Source: Spartobacteria bacterium
Lineage (GTDB): Bacteria; Verrucomicrobiota; Verrucomicrobiae; Chthoniobacterales; UBA6821
DNA: 7,361 bases
Direction: 5' to 3'
Assembly (NCBI GenBank): GCA_003136515.1
Contig: PLEU01000022.1
Coordinates: 11,666 to 19,026, forward strand
This document shows positions 1 through 5,968 of the stretch, one piece after another (positions within the stretch are counted from its first letter, which is position 1; every line of letters starts with the position of its first letter). Both the position numbers and the translations under genes were made by a program. The notes beneath the pieces were generated by a model. The model was given only the letters and a program-made list of their open reading frames with translations. It was not told where the DNA came from and ran no database searches.

Positions 1-462
1 TCCCCTGCCCTTGTCGAAAGCATTGATGTCGCCGCCTACGGCAGCAGCATGAAGTTAAAGCAACTAGCCCTGATCACGGCTCCCGAGCCACGTTTGCTCG
101 TGATCCAGCCCTTCGATGCCGGGACGGTGCAGGACATTCAAAAGGCTATACTGGAAAGCAAGGTCGGCATTACGCCGGCAGTCGATGGAAAACTTATCCG
201 TCTCCGTATTCCGGAGCTTTCTGAAGAACGCCGAAAGGATCTGGTTCGGACCGTAAACAAACTTGCCGAGGAGGCAAGGGTTCGTATTCGCGCCTGTCGT
301 CGTGAAGCGATGGATGGAGTTAAGAAACTCGAAAAAGAAGGGAAAATCACCGAAGACGAACTGGAACGCACGGAAAAGGAGATTCAGAAACTTACCGACA
401 AGCAGGTGGCCGAGATCGACAAGCATGTTGCCCACAAGGATGCCGAACTGATGACAGTCTAG
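1..462 (+). CDS. frr: Ribosome recycling factor, C-terminal part (5' end outside window)
   Basis: Ribosome recycling factor works in the cytoplasm with EF-G to split the post-termination ribosome so its subunits can be reused. The reading frame is open from base 1 and gives 153 residues ending in KDAELMTV. The first residues, SPALVESIDVAAYG, align with the family segment that starts near residue 33 of the E. coli protein (185 aa), so about 32 N-terminal residues lie outside the window. Family hallmarks are present: the SMKLKQLA strand, the VGITPAVDGKLIRL segment, the strongly conserved PELSEERRKDLV motif, and a long charged C-terminal helix (KKLEKEGKITEDELERTEKE) of the three-helix bundle. 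The internal ATG at 49 is only a methionine inside the protein, not the true start. A secreted-protein gene follows on the same strand 54 bases downstream; co-transcription is possible but no promoter or terminator decides it. Confidence 0.96.
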   Translation, partial: SPALVESIDVAAYGSSMKLKQLALITAPEPRLLVIQPFDAGTVQDIQKAILESKVGITPAVDGKLIRLRIPELSEERRKDLVRTVNKLAEEARVRIRACRREAMDGVKKLEKEGKITEDELERTEKEIQKLTDKQVAEIDKHVAHKDAELMTV

Positions 463-516
463 GATGTGTTATTGAGTCGTCTTTATCAAATCTTCATCAA
501 AAATGTTGTTCTGATC

Positions 517-1059
517 ATGAATCAATCCAGCACACGTATTATAGCTCTTTTCGTCACGATCCTTATTGTGGGAGTGAGCCTTCGGTGGGCGCAGGCCGCT
601 GGCCCGACGACAACCAATGCGACAACTCCTGACAACTCCACTGTAGTCAATCCCGCCCCTCCCTTTTCAGGAGGCGCAAATGCCGGGAAAAACATCACGC
701 TTGCCTCCCTGCGTGGAAAACCCGTTCTTTTGGTGATCTCCACTTCACCAAAAGATCATGCATTCAGAAAGCAGATGAAGGAGCTTCGTGGTCATTATGA
801 GCGGCTAGCAGCTCAGGGAATGATCGGTTTTGTCGCATTCACTTCCGAAGGGGGACGCATTCCTTCCAATATTCCTTTCATACTTGTGAATGACCCGGCG
901 GGAACCTCCGCCGCCTATGATATTGATGAAGGCTTTGCGATTGCCGTGATCGGGCGTGATGGCAATCTCGATTGCCTCAGTAACAAACCGCTGCCCGGAT
1001 ACCGGATTAATGATCTGGTTATCAATAACGCCGAGATGCAGACCCTTCTGAGGCGTTGA
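517..1059 (+). CDS. Secreted thioredoxin-fold protein lacking the CXXC motif
   Basis: This gene encodes a 180-residue protein of unknown function. Residues 1-28 form a signal peptide (hydrophobic core IIALFVTILIVGVSL, likely cleavage after AQA or AA). A Thr/Asn/Pro-rich linker to about residue 55 follows, then a domain that reads like a TlpA/AhpC-type thioredoxin fold: ITLASLRGKPVLLVIS, then a helix, then VAFTSEGG, IPFILVND and a late strand FAIAVIGRDGNL. In redox-active relatives the CXXC follows the first strand; here that position reads STSPKDH, and the only cysteine is in DCLS near the C-terminus. Thiol-disulfide exchange by a CXXC is therefore unlikely, and a binding or structural role in the periplasm is an inference. 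The ATG at 517 was chosen because it puts the signal peptide at the N-terminus; an in-frame GTG at 466 would add 17 residues before it. No clear ribosome binding site precedes either start. Confidence 0.72.
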   Translation: MNQSSTRIIALFVTILIVGVSLRWAQAAGPTTTNATTPDNSTVVNPAPPFSGGANAGKNITLASLRGKPVLLVISTSPKDHAFRKQMKELRGHYERLAAQGMIGFVAFTSEGGRIPSNIPFILVNDPAGTSAAYDIDEGFAIAVIGRDGNLDCLSNKPLPGYRINDLVINNAEMQTLLRR

Positions 1060-1138
1060 TTCATACAGGCGGGCAATAAATATTTGTTCAGATATTCTCA
1101 TTGGCCGTTTCAGGACTGCTCTGCTAGATCATCACTAC

Positions 1139-1687
1139 ATGAACCCCCTGAGATTTCCTCTCCTCTTAGCCTTGGCGCTCGTGCTGACGATTCCCCAGGC
1201 GCATGCCTACTCAGCTCGTAAGCTACAGTCCATGTCGCACAGGGCCCTTATCCATCTCCTGAGAACGAATCCGAAAGCACAGGCGATCTGCGATAAATCG
1301 ATAGCTGTTTTGGTCTTCCCCAAAGTTATCAAGGGAGGCTTCCTAGTGGGTCTACAGCGTGGAGATGGAGTGCTTTTCAAGGATGGCCTCGTTGCCGGTT
1401 ACTATAACACCACTGCTGCTTCCTATGGCTATCAGGCGGGGATTCAGGAATTCAGTTACGCACTCTTCTTCATGGATAAGGCTTCTCTGAGATATCTCAA
1501 CAAATCAGGGGGGTTTGAGCTGGGAGGTGCCCCCTCACTTGTAGTGATGGACGAGGGAGGGAACGCAGCTATGTCATCAACCACACTTCAGAAGGGGATA
1601 TGCGCATTTTTCTTCAATGCAAAGGGACTGATGGCAGGTTTGGGAGTGCAAGGAACCAAGATCACCAGATTTGAGCCAAGCGAGTAG
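1139..1687 (+). CDS. Secreted SYLF/Ysc84-type lipid-binding domain protein
   Basis: This 182-residue protein has a signal peptide (residues 1-24, ending QAHA-Y) and then a nearly complete SYLF domain (Ysc84 actin-binding/lipid-binding family, PF04366). Visible family signatures, in order, are AICDKSIAVLVFPKVIKGGF, GLQRGDGVLF, the conserved AGYYNTTAASYGYQAGIQ block, an FFM segment, GGFELGGAPSLVVM, and the C-terminal KGLMAGLGVQGTKITR. In eukaryotes the domain binds phosphoinositides. In bacteria it is usually a periplasmic or outer-membrane protein of uncertain function, often annotated as a lipid-binding protein. The mature N-terminus has no lipobox cysteine, so it is probably soluble in the periplasm or loosely membrane-associated. 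The gene stands 79 bases after the thioredoxin-fold gene on the same strand and converges on a lipoprotein gene 30 bases further on. No recognisable Shine-Dalgarno sequence precedes the ATG. Family assignment is firm; function is not known. Confidence 0.9.
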   Translation: MNPLRFPLLLALALVLTIPQAHAYSARKLQSMSHRALIHLLRTNPKAQAICDKSIAVLVFPKVIKGGFLVGLQRGDGVLFKDGLVAGYYNTTAASYGYQAGIQEFSYALFFMDKASLRYLNKSGGFELGGAPSLVVMDEGGNAAMSSTTLQKGICAFFFNAKGLMAGLGVQGTKITRFEPSE

Positions 1688-1717
1688 CGAACCCTCACTT
1701 CGGCAGGTTATCGAGAT

Positions 1718-2122
1718 CTAGTAGGGATCAGAGGCCACACCCCATCCCCAGTCGGCACCGTCACCCCATGCACTGTAATCGGCGTTGTCCATGTTCACCT
1801 GGGCATCCAGCAGCTTCTCATCGATTTTCTGCTGCTTGAGTTTGAGGGCGCGGTATTTCTGGTATTGAGCTGGACTACCGACCATCAGGGCATTCTTCGC
1901 TTTGTCAGCAAACACGTAGACAGTCCCCTTTTTCCCGTTCATGGGAACAATCTTGTTCGATCTGATGCCATGCAATCGTGCGATCTGTGCGGGAGTGGTG
2001 GCCGGTATTGTCTTGAATCCCGACGCAACAAGCAGGGCGCGTTTTTCACTCAGGTTGGTACAGGCGGTGAAAAAAAGAAGCACAGCAGAGAGAGTTAGAG
2101 CAAGGGATAGTTGAGTCTTCAT
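1718..2122 (-). CDS. Small lipoprotein, paralogue of the upstream lipoprotein (copy A)
   Basis: This 134-residue protein belongs to a family I do not recognise by name. The N-terminus is a lipoprotein signal peptide with the lipobox FTAC and the lipid-modified cysteine at residue 21. The next residue is Thr, not Asp, so by the enterobacterial Lol rule it would go to the outer membrane; that rule may not hold here. The body is clearly related to the neighbouring lipoprotein: shared positions include SGFKTIPATTPAQIARLHGI, a FADKAKNALMVG segment, QYQKYRALKLKQQ and EKLLDAQ. It ends in an aromatic, acidic tail rich in Trp and Gly (WGDGADWGWG). It lies 21 bases after its paralogue and is probably the last gene of the uppP operon. 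It converges with the SYLF gene, with no clear terminator in the 30 bases between. No Shine-Dalgarno sequence is visible before the ATG. Confidence 0.75.
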   Translation of the reverse strand: MKTQLSLALTLSAVLLFFTACTNLSEKRALLVASGFKTIPATTPAQIARLHGIRSNKIVPMNGKKGTVYVFADKAKNALMVGSPAQYQKYRALKLKQQKIDEKLLDAQVNMDNADYSAWGDGADWGWGVASDPY

Positions 2123-2143
2123 AAGGCAAAGTGGCTTGGTGAC

Positions 2144-2530
2144 TTAAAGATCAGGCGACCAGAGGGGAGATGAAATCCCCCCCCAGGCGTTCCACTCTGC
2201 CGAGGAATCGGCGTTGAGGGATTTCGTTGCCAGCTTGTCTTCGGAGAGCTGATTTTTAAGTCTCAGCTGTTTGTAAACCTGATATTGGGATTGATTGCCG
2301 ATGAAGAGGGATTTTTGCTTGGCGTCCGCAAGTAAAAAGAGGGTTTCGCCGTGTTTGATCACCGGAAAGATATGCCCTTGCGGGAGGGATTCGAGATGTG
2401 CCGTCTGGGCGGGTGAGGCGGGTGTGACCGTGCGGAAGCCCGCCTCGCTGAGCAGTTCCTCCTTTTTAAGGAGCGAATGACAACCGGCAAGCAGGAGGGG
2501 AAGGAGCAGGAGCGAATGTAACTTCTTCAT
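2144..2530 (-). CDS. Small lipoprotein, paralogue of the downstream lipoprotein (copy B)
   Basis: This is a 128-residue lipoprotein of unknown function. The start at 2530 gives a textbook lipoprotein signal (MKKLHSLLLLPLLLAGC) with lipobox LAGC and Cys17. The frame stays open to 2608, but an upstream start would add 26 residues before the signal peptide and overlap the end of uppP, so it was rejected. After the cysteine comes a charged segment, then the core shared with copy A: EAGFRTVTPASPAQTAHLES, LADAKQKSLFIGNQ, QYQVYKQLRLKNQ and DKLATKS. The end is again Trp-containing (WNAWGG...LWSPDL). Gaps are short: 16 bases after the uppP stop and 21 bases before copy A. This suggests one transcript and an origin by tandem duplication. 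A role at the envelope is inferred from the lipobox and the operon. No Shine-Dalgarno sequence is visible. Confidence 0.75.
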   Translation of the reverse strand: MKKLHSLLLLPLLLAGCHSLLKKEELLSEAGFRTVTPASPAQTAHLESLPQGHIFPVIKHGETLFLLADAKQKSLFIGNQSQYQVYKQLRLKNQLSEDKLATKSLNADSSAEWNAWGGISSPLWSPDL

Positions 2531-2546
2531 GCTGCAGAGCTTCAAC

Positions 2547-3407
2547 TTAGTAGCCGCGTGAGGCGAGAAAGAAGACCACGCAGGCGAATCCGATGCAGTA
2601 ATAGCCAAACCAAGCCCAGTGGCCTTTCTCCAGCCAACTTGAAAGGAGTCGCAGGGCGAGAAGGCCTCCTATAAAGGAAGCCACCATCCCGATGAGGCCA
2701 GGAGTCAGTAAAGGAAGGAGATTGTGTGGGGAAGCGGCTTCGGGATGGGATTTTAAAAGGCGTAGAAGTTCCTTTGCGATAGCAGGAGGCGTAATCACGA
2801 CGGCGAGGGCAAAGCTGAACTCTTCAAGCCGCTGACGGTTGATTCCAATTAGCAGGCCGGTCGAAATCGTGGTTCCTGATCGGGAAAGTCCGCGGAAGGG
2901 GAGGCAAAGCCCTTGAGATACCCCGATCCAGAATGAGGAGAGATGATCAAGGCTTCGGGCGCTATTATTCCTACGAAGTAGACCGGCCACGAGAATCAGC
3001 AGGCCAGCTGCAAGAAGGGCTGCTCCGATTAGGGGAAGGTGACCAAAAAGATCCTCGATTTCATCATTGGAAGTGCCATGCATGAAGACTTTCTTAATCA
3101 CAAGTTCAAGAAATTTGTACACCACCAGAGTGGCAAAAGTCGCAATCCCGACATGCCAGAAGGTGTTTTGAAGGCTGGCGCGGCTGGCAAAAAAGGTTGT
3201 TTTCCACGCTTTCCAGAAATAGGCAATTACGGCAAACATGGTTCCCGTGTGGAGCATCACGAGCAGAAAAGTCATTGCAGGGCTTGAAGGATCAAGTCCG
3301 ATCAATTTTTCAGCCACGATCACATGGGCGGAACTCGAGACGGGGAGTAATTCGGCGGCTCCCTGAATCAGACCGAGGAGGAGGATTTGAAAAATTGTCG
3401 GTTCCAT
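2547..3407 (-). CDS. uppP: Undecaprenyl-diphosphate phosphatase (BacA/UppP family)
   Basis: This integral membrane enzyme dephosphorylates undecaprenyl diphosphate to the monophosphate, recycling the lipid carrier for peptidoglycan and other wall polymers; overproduction is linked to bacitracin resistance. The protein has 286 residues (E. coli UppP has 273). Motif 1 is intact at residues 12-28, GLIQGAAELLPVSSSAH, with Glu19 and His28 matching catalytic E. coli Glu21 and His30. The first glutamate of the E. coli motif is Gln15 here, a replacement seen in other members. Motif 2 is at residues 170-181, PFRGLSRSGTTI, with Arg176 matching E. coli Arg174. The usual PG before SRSG is expanded to PFRGL. 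Several hydrophobic segments fit the multi-pass topology. The gene heads an apparent operon with two small lipoproteins. The ATG is preceded by CCCCTCAATT rather than a Shine-Dalgarno sequence. Confidence 0.95.
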   Translation of the reverse strand: MEPTIFQILLLGLIQGAAELLPVSSSAHVIVAEKLIGLDPSSPAMTFLLVMLHTGTMFAVIAYFWKAWKTTFFASRASLQNTFWHVGIATFATLVVYKFLELVIKKVFMHGTSNDEIEDLFGHLPLIGAALLAAGLLILVAGLLRRNNSARSLDHLSSFWIGVSQGLCLPFRGLSRSGTTISTGLLIGINRQRLEEFSFALAVVITPPAIAKELLRLLKSHPEAASPHNLLPLLTPGLIGMVASFIGGLLALRLLSSWLEKGHWAWFGYYCIGFACVVFFLASRGY

Positions 3408-3432
3408 AATTGAGGGGTGATGTGTGTGCGGC

Positions 3433-3461
3433 AGTTAAGGGATTCCCGGGCAAGTTGGCAA
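3433..3461 (-). promoter_or_regulatory. Possible uppP promoter (weak)
   Basis: On the minus strand TTGCCA (-35, 5 of 6 to consensus, 3456-3461) is followed after 17 bases by TTAACT (-10, only 3 of 6, 3433-3438). This would place transcription start about 20 bases before the uppP ATG. The spacing is ideal but the -10 box is poor, so this is a suggestion only. Read-through from the upstream genes is an alternative. Confidence 0.25.
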
Positions 3462-3490
3462 TACCTAGAAGCATAGCTCATCCCAGGTAT
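3461..3490. repeat. Imperfectly spaced inverted repeat between the membrane-protein gene and uppP
   Basis: ATACCT at 3461-3466 is matched by AGGTAT at 3485-3490 across 18 bases, with a small nested AGC-ATA-GCT palindrome inside. It lies downstream of the membrane-protein stop and just upstream of the weak candidate uppP promoter. No T-run follows on the minus strand, so it is not a canonical intrinsic terminator. It could be a weak hairpin or an operator, or chance. Confidence 0.25.
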
Positions 3491-3505
3491 GACAAGCGGG
3501 TAGAT

Positions 3506-4261
3506 TTAGTCGCAAACTGATTTTGGGGTGTGAGATTTTCTGCGGGAACTTGCGGAAAGCGTCGTCAGAACCATGACCCAGAACGTTTCCCCCACAATGA
3601 AAAAAGGGACGCCGAGCGCAGCGGGCAGCGCATAGATGATGCAGACGAGCGGAACCCAGATCATCCAGTTGGCGACAAGCACGGGAAATATCCTCAACGC
3701 ATAAAAGTCAAGAGGTGTGTAACCCCGAAATCCATCCATGCTAAACCCATGATCCCGCCAGAGAAAGATGCAAACTACCTGCGGCATTGCCAGCAAGGGG
3801 CAGTAGATCAGGGCATCCACCAGTACCTTTTTGAAGATTACCAGTGTTGAATCCGATGGTCCAAAGAGAAAATACTGCAGTCTGTAAAACAGATCGACCT
3901 GCATTCCGATAATACCCCAAAAGGGAATTCCAAAGAGGAGTCTAGTGCCTATTTTTGGTTCTGACTCTTCCTCGGTCGCATTGGTCGGCACCAGCAGTCG
4001 CAGGATCTCCGGAAGGATGCCAGCCGCAAGCGAGGTGCCTAGAAAAGAAAAAATCAGCCCCCAGGAAGTACGTAGTTGTGCGAGTTCTCCGAATGCGCGC
4101 CGTGATGCAGGATGCCAGAGATATGCGGCTCCCATGACGGCCATCAGTGTCTGAAGAACGAGGCATGGAAGGAGGTTGAGCCGTATGGCGCCTGAAGACT
4201 CCTTCAACGCCGCCTGCAGGAGAGAATTATTGAAACAGTTGGTCTGTCGCTCAGGAATCAC
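3506..4261 (-). CDS. Multi-pass membrane protein resembling the Mpv17/PMP22 family
   Basis: This is a 251-residue membrane protein. I read it as a distant Mpv17/PMP22-like protein, a family best known from eukaryotic mitochondria and peroxisomes with a poorly defined channel-like role. With the 4261 start, hydrophobic segments lie near residues 25-48, 66-92, 108-122, 146-168 and 190-236. Family-like features are the GIIG...DLFYRL region (115-128; family GPxxHxWY), KKVLVDALIYCP at 144-155 (family KxxxDQxxxxP), and FP193...N198...VP204 followed by W228 and LS at 235-236 (family WPxxxxxNFxxVP...WxxxLS). The usual DQ is DA here, and the usual Arg after VP is absent. The GTG at 4261 forms a GTGA overlap with the upstream stop and has GGAAA just before it. 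A GTG at 4282 would add seven residues. Tight overlap implies translational coupling with the secreted protein. The gene call is firm; the family call is moderate. Confidence 0.8.
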   Translation of the reverse strand: MIPERQTNCFNNSLLQAALKESSGAIRLNLLPCLVLQTLMAVMGAAYLWHPASRRAFGELAQLRTSWGLIFSFLGTSLAAGILPEILRLLVPTNATEEESEPKIGTRLLFGIPFWGIIGMQVDLFYRLQYFLFGPSDSTLVIFKKVLVDALIYCPLLAMPQVVCIFLWRDHGFSMDGFRGYTPLDFYALRIFPVLVANWMIWVPLVCIIYALPAALGVPFFIVGETFWVMVLTTLSASSRRKSHTPKSVCD

Positions 4262-4872
4262 GGATTTCCAGATTCCTTGCACGCCTTTGTAATCATGGAG
4301 TCAAAAGCCGGTGTGGAACTAAGCACCAGTTTTTCCGGCCCGGTCATTTTGACAAAGACATCCCCGACATTTTCATCACTTCCTGACGAATTTTCTATAA
4401 TTGCACCACGCAATGCATAGCCATTCTTTGGGCCTGATGCATCATCACTCATTCCAGCGGTGAAGGTTCCGTACGCCGAGACGAAGGTGACGTGGACAGA
4501 GCCAATCGTATGGGATTCCGTGGTGGCTTGAGCAGGAGAACCGTCGGAAGTGGAGAACTGCCGCTCCCAGCGTTCTACGTTGGACTGAACACTCCCGCCC
4601 TGTCCGCTTCCAAAGGTAAAAAAGGAGACATCGGCTTTCTCACTATTCGTCTCGCCACCCCCGCTTGACGGAATGACAAGTTGCACCTTCCTCATGGCGG
4701 AGGAGGGAATGACCCATTTCCATGCCGGTGGACGTGTGAAGGGGAACGGTCCAATTGTGAAAACCACGGGAGCCGGCACGGGGGAGGTTTCGGCTTGTTC
4801 CTGAGAGAACAACTGTTGTGGCGAGAGAGCTACTGCCAGGAAAAGGACTTGGAATAGTATTTTGGGGTACAC
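4258..4872 (-). CDS. Secreted protein of unknown function (WKW / NVERWERQF family)
   Basis: This is a 204-residue protein. Residues 1-23 form a signal peptide (core ILFQVLFLAVAL, likely cleavage LFS-Q). A Pro-rich stretch leads to the core: FTRPPAWKWVIPSSAMRK (45-62), a Gly/Ser-rich turn, the strand ADVSFFTFGSGQGGSVQSN (80-98) and NVERWERQF (98-106), then beta-like segments ending with DVFVKMTGPEKLVL and AFDSMI. I recognise the pattern (WxW, MR, a GG-turn, N-x-x-RW-x-x-Q, a late KxTGP) from unnamed secreted proteins of PVC bacteria. I know no established function. The start is a GTG with no clear Shine-Dalgarno sequence, and no other start preserves the signal peptide. Its TGA overlaps the GTG of the membrane-protein gene, so the two products are probably made together and may act together at the inner membrane. 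The rplM-rpsI terminator lies just upstream, so it should have its own promoter, which I could not identify. Confidence 0.78.
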   Translation of the reverse strand: MYPKILFQVLFLAVALSPQQLFSQEQAETSPVPAPVVFTIGPFPFTRPPAWKWVIPSSAMRKVQLVIPSSGGGETNSEKADVSFFTFGSGQGGSVQSNVERWERQFSTSDGSPAQATTESHTIGSVHVTFVSAYGTFTAGMSDDASGPKNGYALRGAIIENSSGSDENVGDVFVKMTGPEKLVLSSTPAFDSMITKACKESGNP

Positions 4873-4890
4873 TGGGCTCTAGATTTTATC

Positions 4891-4928
4891 TAAAAATCAA
4901 AAAGCCTCCCGAAAGAGAGGCTCTTTGA
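4891..4928 (-). terminator. Intrinsic terminator of the rplM-rpsI operon
   Basis: On the minus strand a 12-pair stem with a single C-A mismatch (arms 4917-4928 and 4897-4908; GC-rich core AGCCTC/GAGGCT) closes an 8-base loop. The 3' arm ends in TTTTTGA and is followed at once by TTTTT. This is a standard Rho-independent terminator about 50 bases after the rpsI stop, and it separates the ribosomal operon from the secreted-protein gene. Confidence 0.9.
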
Positions 4929-4933
4929 TAAAG

Positions 4934-4975
4934 AGAACACGGCTTGTAAATCCCCTCGTATGGGGAGGGCGTTCT
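4934..4975 (-). other. Possible structured 3' UTR element after rpsI
   Basis: Between the rpsI stop and the terminator, AGAACGC (minus strand, 4969-4975) can pair with GTGTTCT (4934-4940) using one G-U pair. It encloses a second hairpin CCCC-ATACGA-GGGG (4952-4965). The two nested stems could be a 3' UTR structure protecting the transcript end, or part of a composite terminator. The stems are short and no thermodynamic calculation was done. Confidence 0.35.
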
Positions 4976-4980
4976 TAAAA

Positions 4981-5373
4981 TTAACGCTTGGAGAATTGGA
5001 AGCGCTTCCGTGCACCCGGGCGACCAGGTTTCTTGCGCTCGCGCATCCGGGGATCGCGGGTGAGTAGACCGTCTGCCTTGAGGGCGGGACGATTGGCTTC
5101 GTTGAATTCATTCAAAGCACGGGCGATAGCCAGACTCAGCGCCCCTGCCTGACCTTGAAGACCTCCGCCGGATGTTTTGGCATCCACATCGTAGTTTTTG
5201 ACGGCGTTGACGGCTTCAAACGGTTTGAGAACGGTGTTCTGCTGTGAAACGGTGGGGAAGTATTCGTCAAAGCTGCGCCCATTGACGCGGATCTTGCCGG
5301 TTCCGGGAGCGATATGAATTCGGGCGACCGCCGTTTTGCGGCGTCCCGTGGTAGCTGTGGTTGCAGTAGGCAT
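4981..5373 (-). CDS. rpsI: 30S ribosomal protein S9 (uS9)
   Basis: uS9 is a small-subunit head protein whose C-terminal tail reaches the decoding region and contacts P-site tRNA. The 130-residue length is typical. Visible signatures are GRRKTAVARIHIAPGTGKI at the start, VNGRSFDEYF, the KTSGGGLQGQAGALSLAIAR segment, LLTRDPRMRERKKPGRPGAR, and the invariant end RFQFSKR with its terminal Lys-Arg. The start is an ATG preceded by a short PTATTATT leader. It lies 21 bases after the rplM stop in the usual rplM-rpsI order, so the two are co-transcribed. An intrinsic terminator lies about 50 bases beyond the stop. The region just before the ATG (TTAAATTTTCCCA on the coding strand) has no Shine-Dalgarno sequence. 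Confidence 0.98.
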   Translation of the reverse strand: MPTATTATTGRRKTAVARIHIAPGTGKIRVNGRSFDEYFPTVSQQNTVLKPFEAVNAVKNYDVDAKTSGGGLQGQAGALSLAIARALNEFNEANRPALKADGLLTRDPRMRERKKPGRPGARKRFQFSKR

Positions 5374-5394
5374 TGGGAAAATTTAACAGACTTC

Positions 5395-5820
5395 CTATTT
5401 GGCGGGCTTTGGATTCTGGGCCGTGTGAGGATGCTCAGGGCCGCGATAAACCTTTAATTTGCCATAAACGGTGCTGCCTAGCCTGTTGTGGGGGATCATA
5501 CCTTTCACGGCACGCTCGATCAGCAACTCCGGCCGGCGTTCTCGGCGCTGACGGAACGTCTCGGATTTGTGACCTCCAACAAAACCGGAGAAGCTCATAT
5601 AGGTCTTTTGAGTCTCTTTTTTTCCACCGATCTGGATTTCAGCGGCATTAATGACTACCACAAAATCCCCGGTGTCGACATGAGGGGTGAAGATGGCCTT
5701 GTGTTTGCCGCGTAGCAGATTTGCAGCCTTCACGGCGACATGGCCAAGGTGTTGGTTCTTGGCATCGATTACCCACCAATGGCGTTTTACCTCGGCGGCT
5801 TTGGCTGAAAAAGTACTCAT
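5395..5820 (-). CDS. rplM: 50S ribosomal protein L13 (uL13)
   Basis: uL13 is an early-assembling large-subunit protein that binds 23S rRNA. From the ATG at 5820 it has 141 residues, matching the usual bacterial length of about 142. The start MSTFSAKAAEVKRHWWVIDA aligns directly with the E. coli start ([20 protein letters not shown]). This is why the longer frame to 5847, which needs a TTG codon and nine extra residues, was rejected. Further signatures are LLRGKHKAIFTPHVDTGDFV, the YMSFSGFVGGHK segment, RRPELLIERAVKGMIPHNRLG and KLKVYRGPEHPHTAQNP. It is the first gene of the rplM-rpsI operon and is read from a sigma70-like promoter ending about 24 bases before the start. The leader of about 17 bases has no Shine-Dalgarno sequence. 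Confidence 0.97.
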   Translation of the reverse strand: MSTFSAKAAEVKRHWWVIDAKNQHLGHVAVKAANLLRGKHKAIFTPHVDTGDFVVVINAAEIQIGGKKETQKTYMSFSGFVGGHKSETFRQRRERRPELLIERAVKGMIPHNRLGSTVYGKLKVYRGPEHPHTAQNPKPAK

Positions 5821-5843
5821 TCGGAATTCGGGAAAGGTTGAAG

Positions 5844-5872
5844 ACAATAGAAAAACAGCGTGGCGCTGTCAA
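5844..5872 (-). promoter_or_regulatory. Sigma70-type promoter of rplM-rpsI
   Basis: On the minus strand a perfect -35 box TTGACA (5867-5872) and a -10 box TATTGT (4 of 6, 5844-5849) are separated by exactly 17 bases. Transcription would start near 5837 and leave a leader of about 17 bases before the rplM ATG. Position, orientation and spacing all fit. The spacer holds an inverted repeat that reaches into the -35 box. Confidence 0.72.
5855..5869. repeat. Inverted repeat inside the rplM promoter (possible operator)
   Basis: ACAGCG-TGG-CGCTGT is a perfect inverted repeat with 6-base arms and a 3-base centre. It fills most of the promoter spacer and overlaps three bases of the -35 box. A dimeric regulator bound here would block RNA polymerase, so an operator role is possible. 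Because it is upstream of the predicted transcription start, it would not form an RNA hairpin in this transcript. Confidence 0.4.
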
Positions 5873-5902
5873 AGAAGAAAAGCTGTTTTTTCCAGGGGTG
5901 AA

Positions 5903-5931
5903 ATTTTAGACCTGTGCGTACCTGTTTTCAC
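5903..5931 (-). promoter_or_regulatory. Possible second, upstream rplM promoter
   Basis: On the minus strand GTGAAA (4 of 6, 5926-5931) and TAAAAT (5 of 6, 5903-5908) are 17 bases apart. A transcript from here would start near 5896 and include the downstream promoter and its inverted repeat, so the repeat could then form a leader hairpin. It is weaker than the proximal promoter and unproven. Confidence 0.35.
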
Positions 5932-5968
5932 TCGCCAGAGCAGCGGCCTTTCTGGAGCTATAGACCAC

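Noticed and set aside
64..435. Long minus-strand open frames across frr
   Set aside because: They are shadows of a conserved gene, with no family features or start signals.
1079..1096. AATAT/ATATT inverted repeat before the SYLF gene
   Set aside because: It is a short AT-only repeat in a 79-base gap and is expected by chance.
2531..2608. N-terminal extension of lipoprotein copy B
   Set aside because: It would put 26 residues before a textbook lipoprotein signal peptide and overlap the end of uppP.
4880..4892. TAGAT-TTT-ATCTA palindrome before the secreted-protein gene
   Set aside because: It partly coincides with the terminator T-run, is AT-rich with five-base arms, and has no accompanying promoter that I can support.
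5373..5651. Plus-strand open frames opposite rplM
   Set aside because: They lie entirely antisense to rplM and show no family features.
5687..5968. A 94-codon upstream extension of the MBL hydrolase frame
   Set aside because: It is antisense to the start of rplM, and the conserved fold begins directly at the ATG at 5969.
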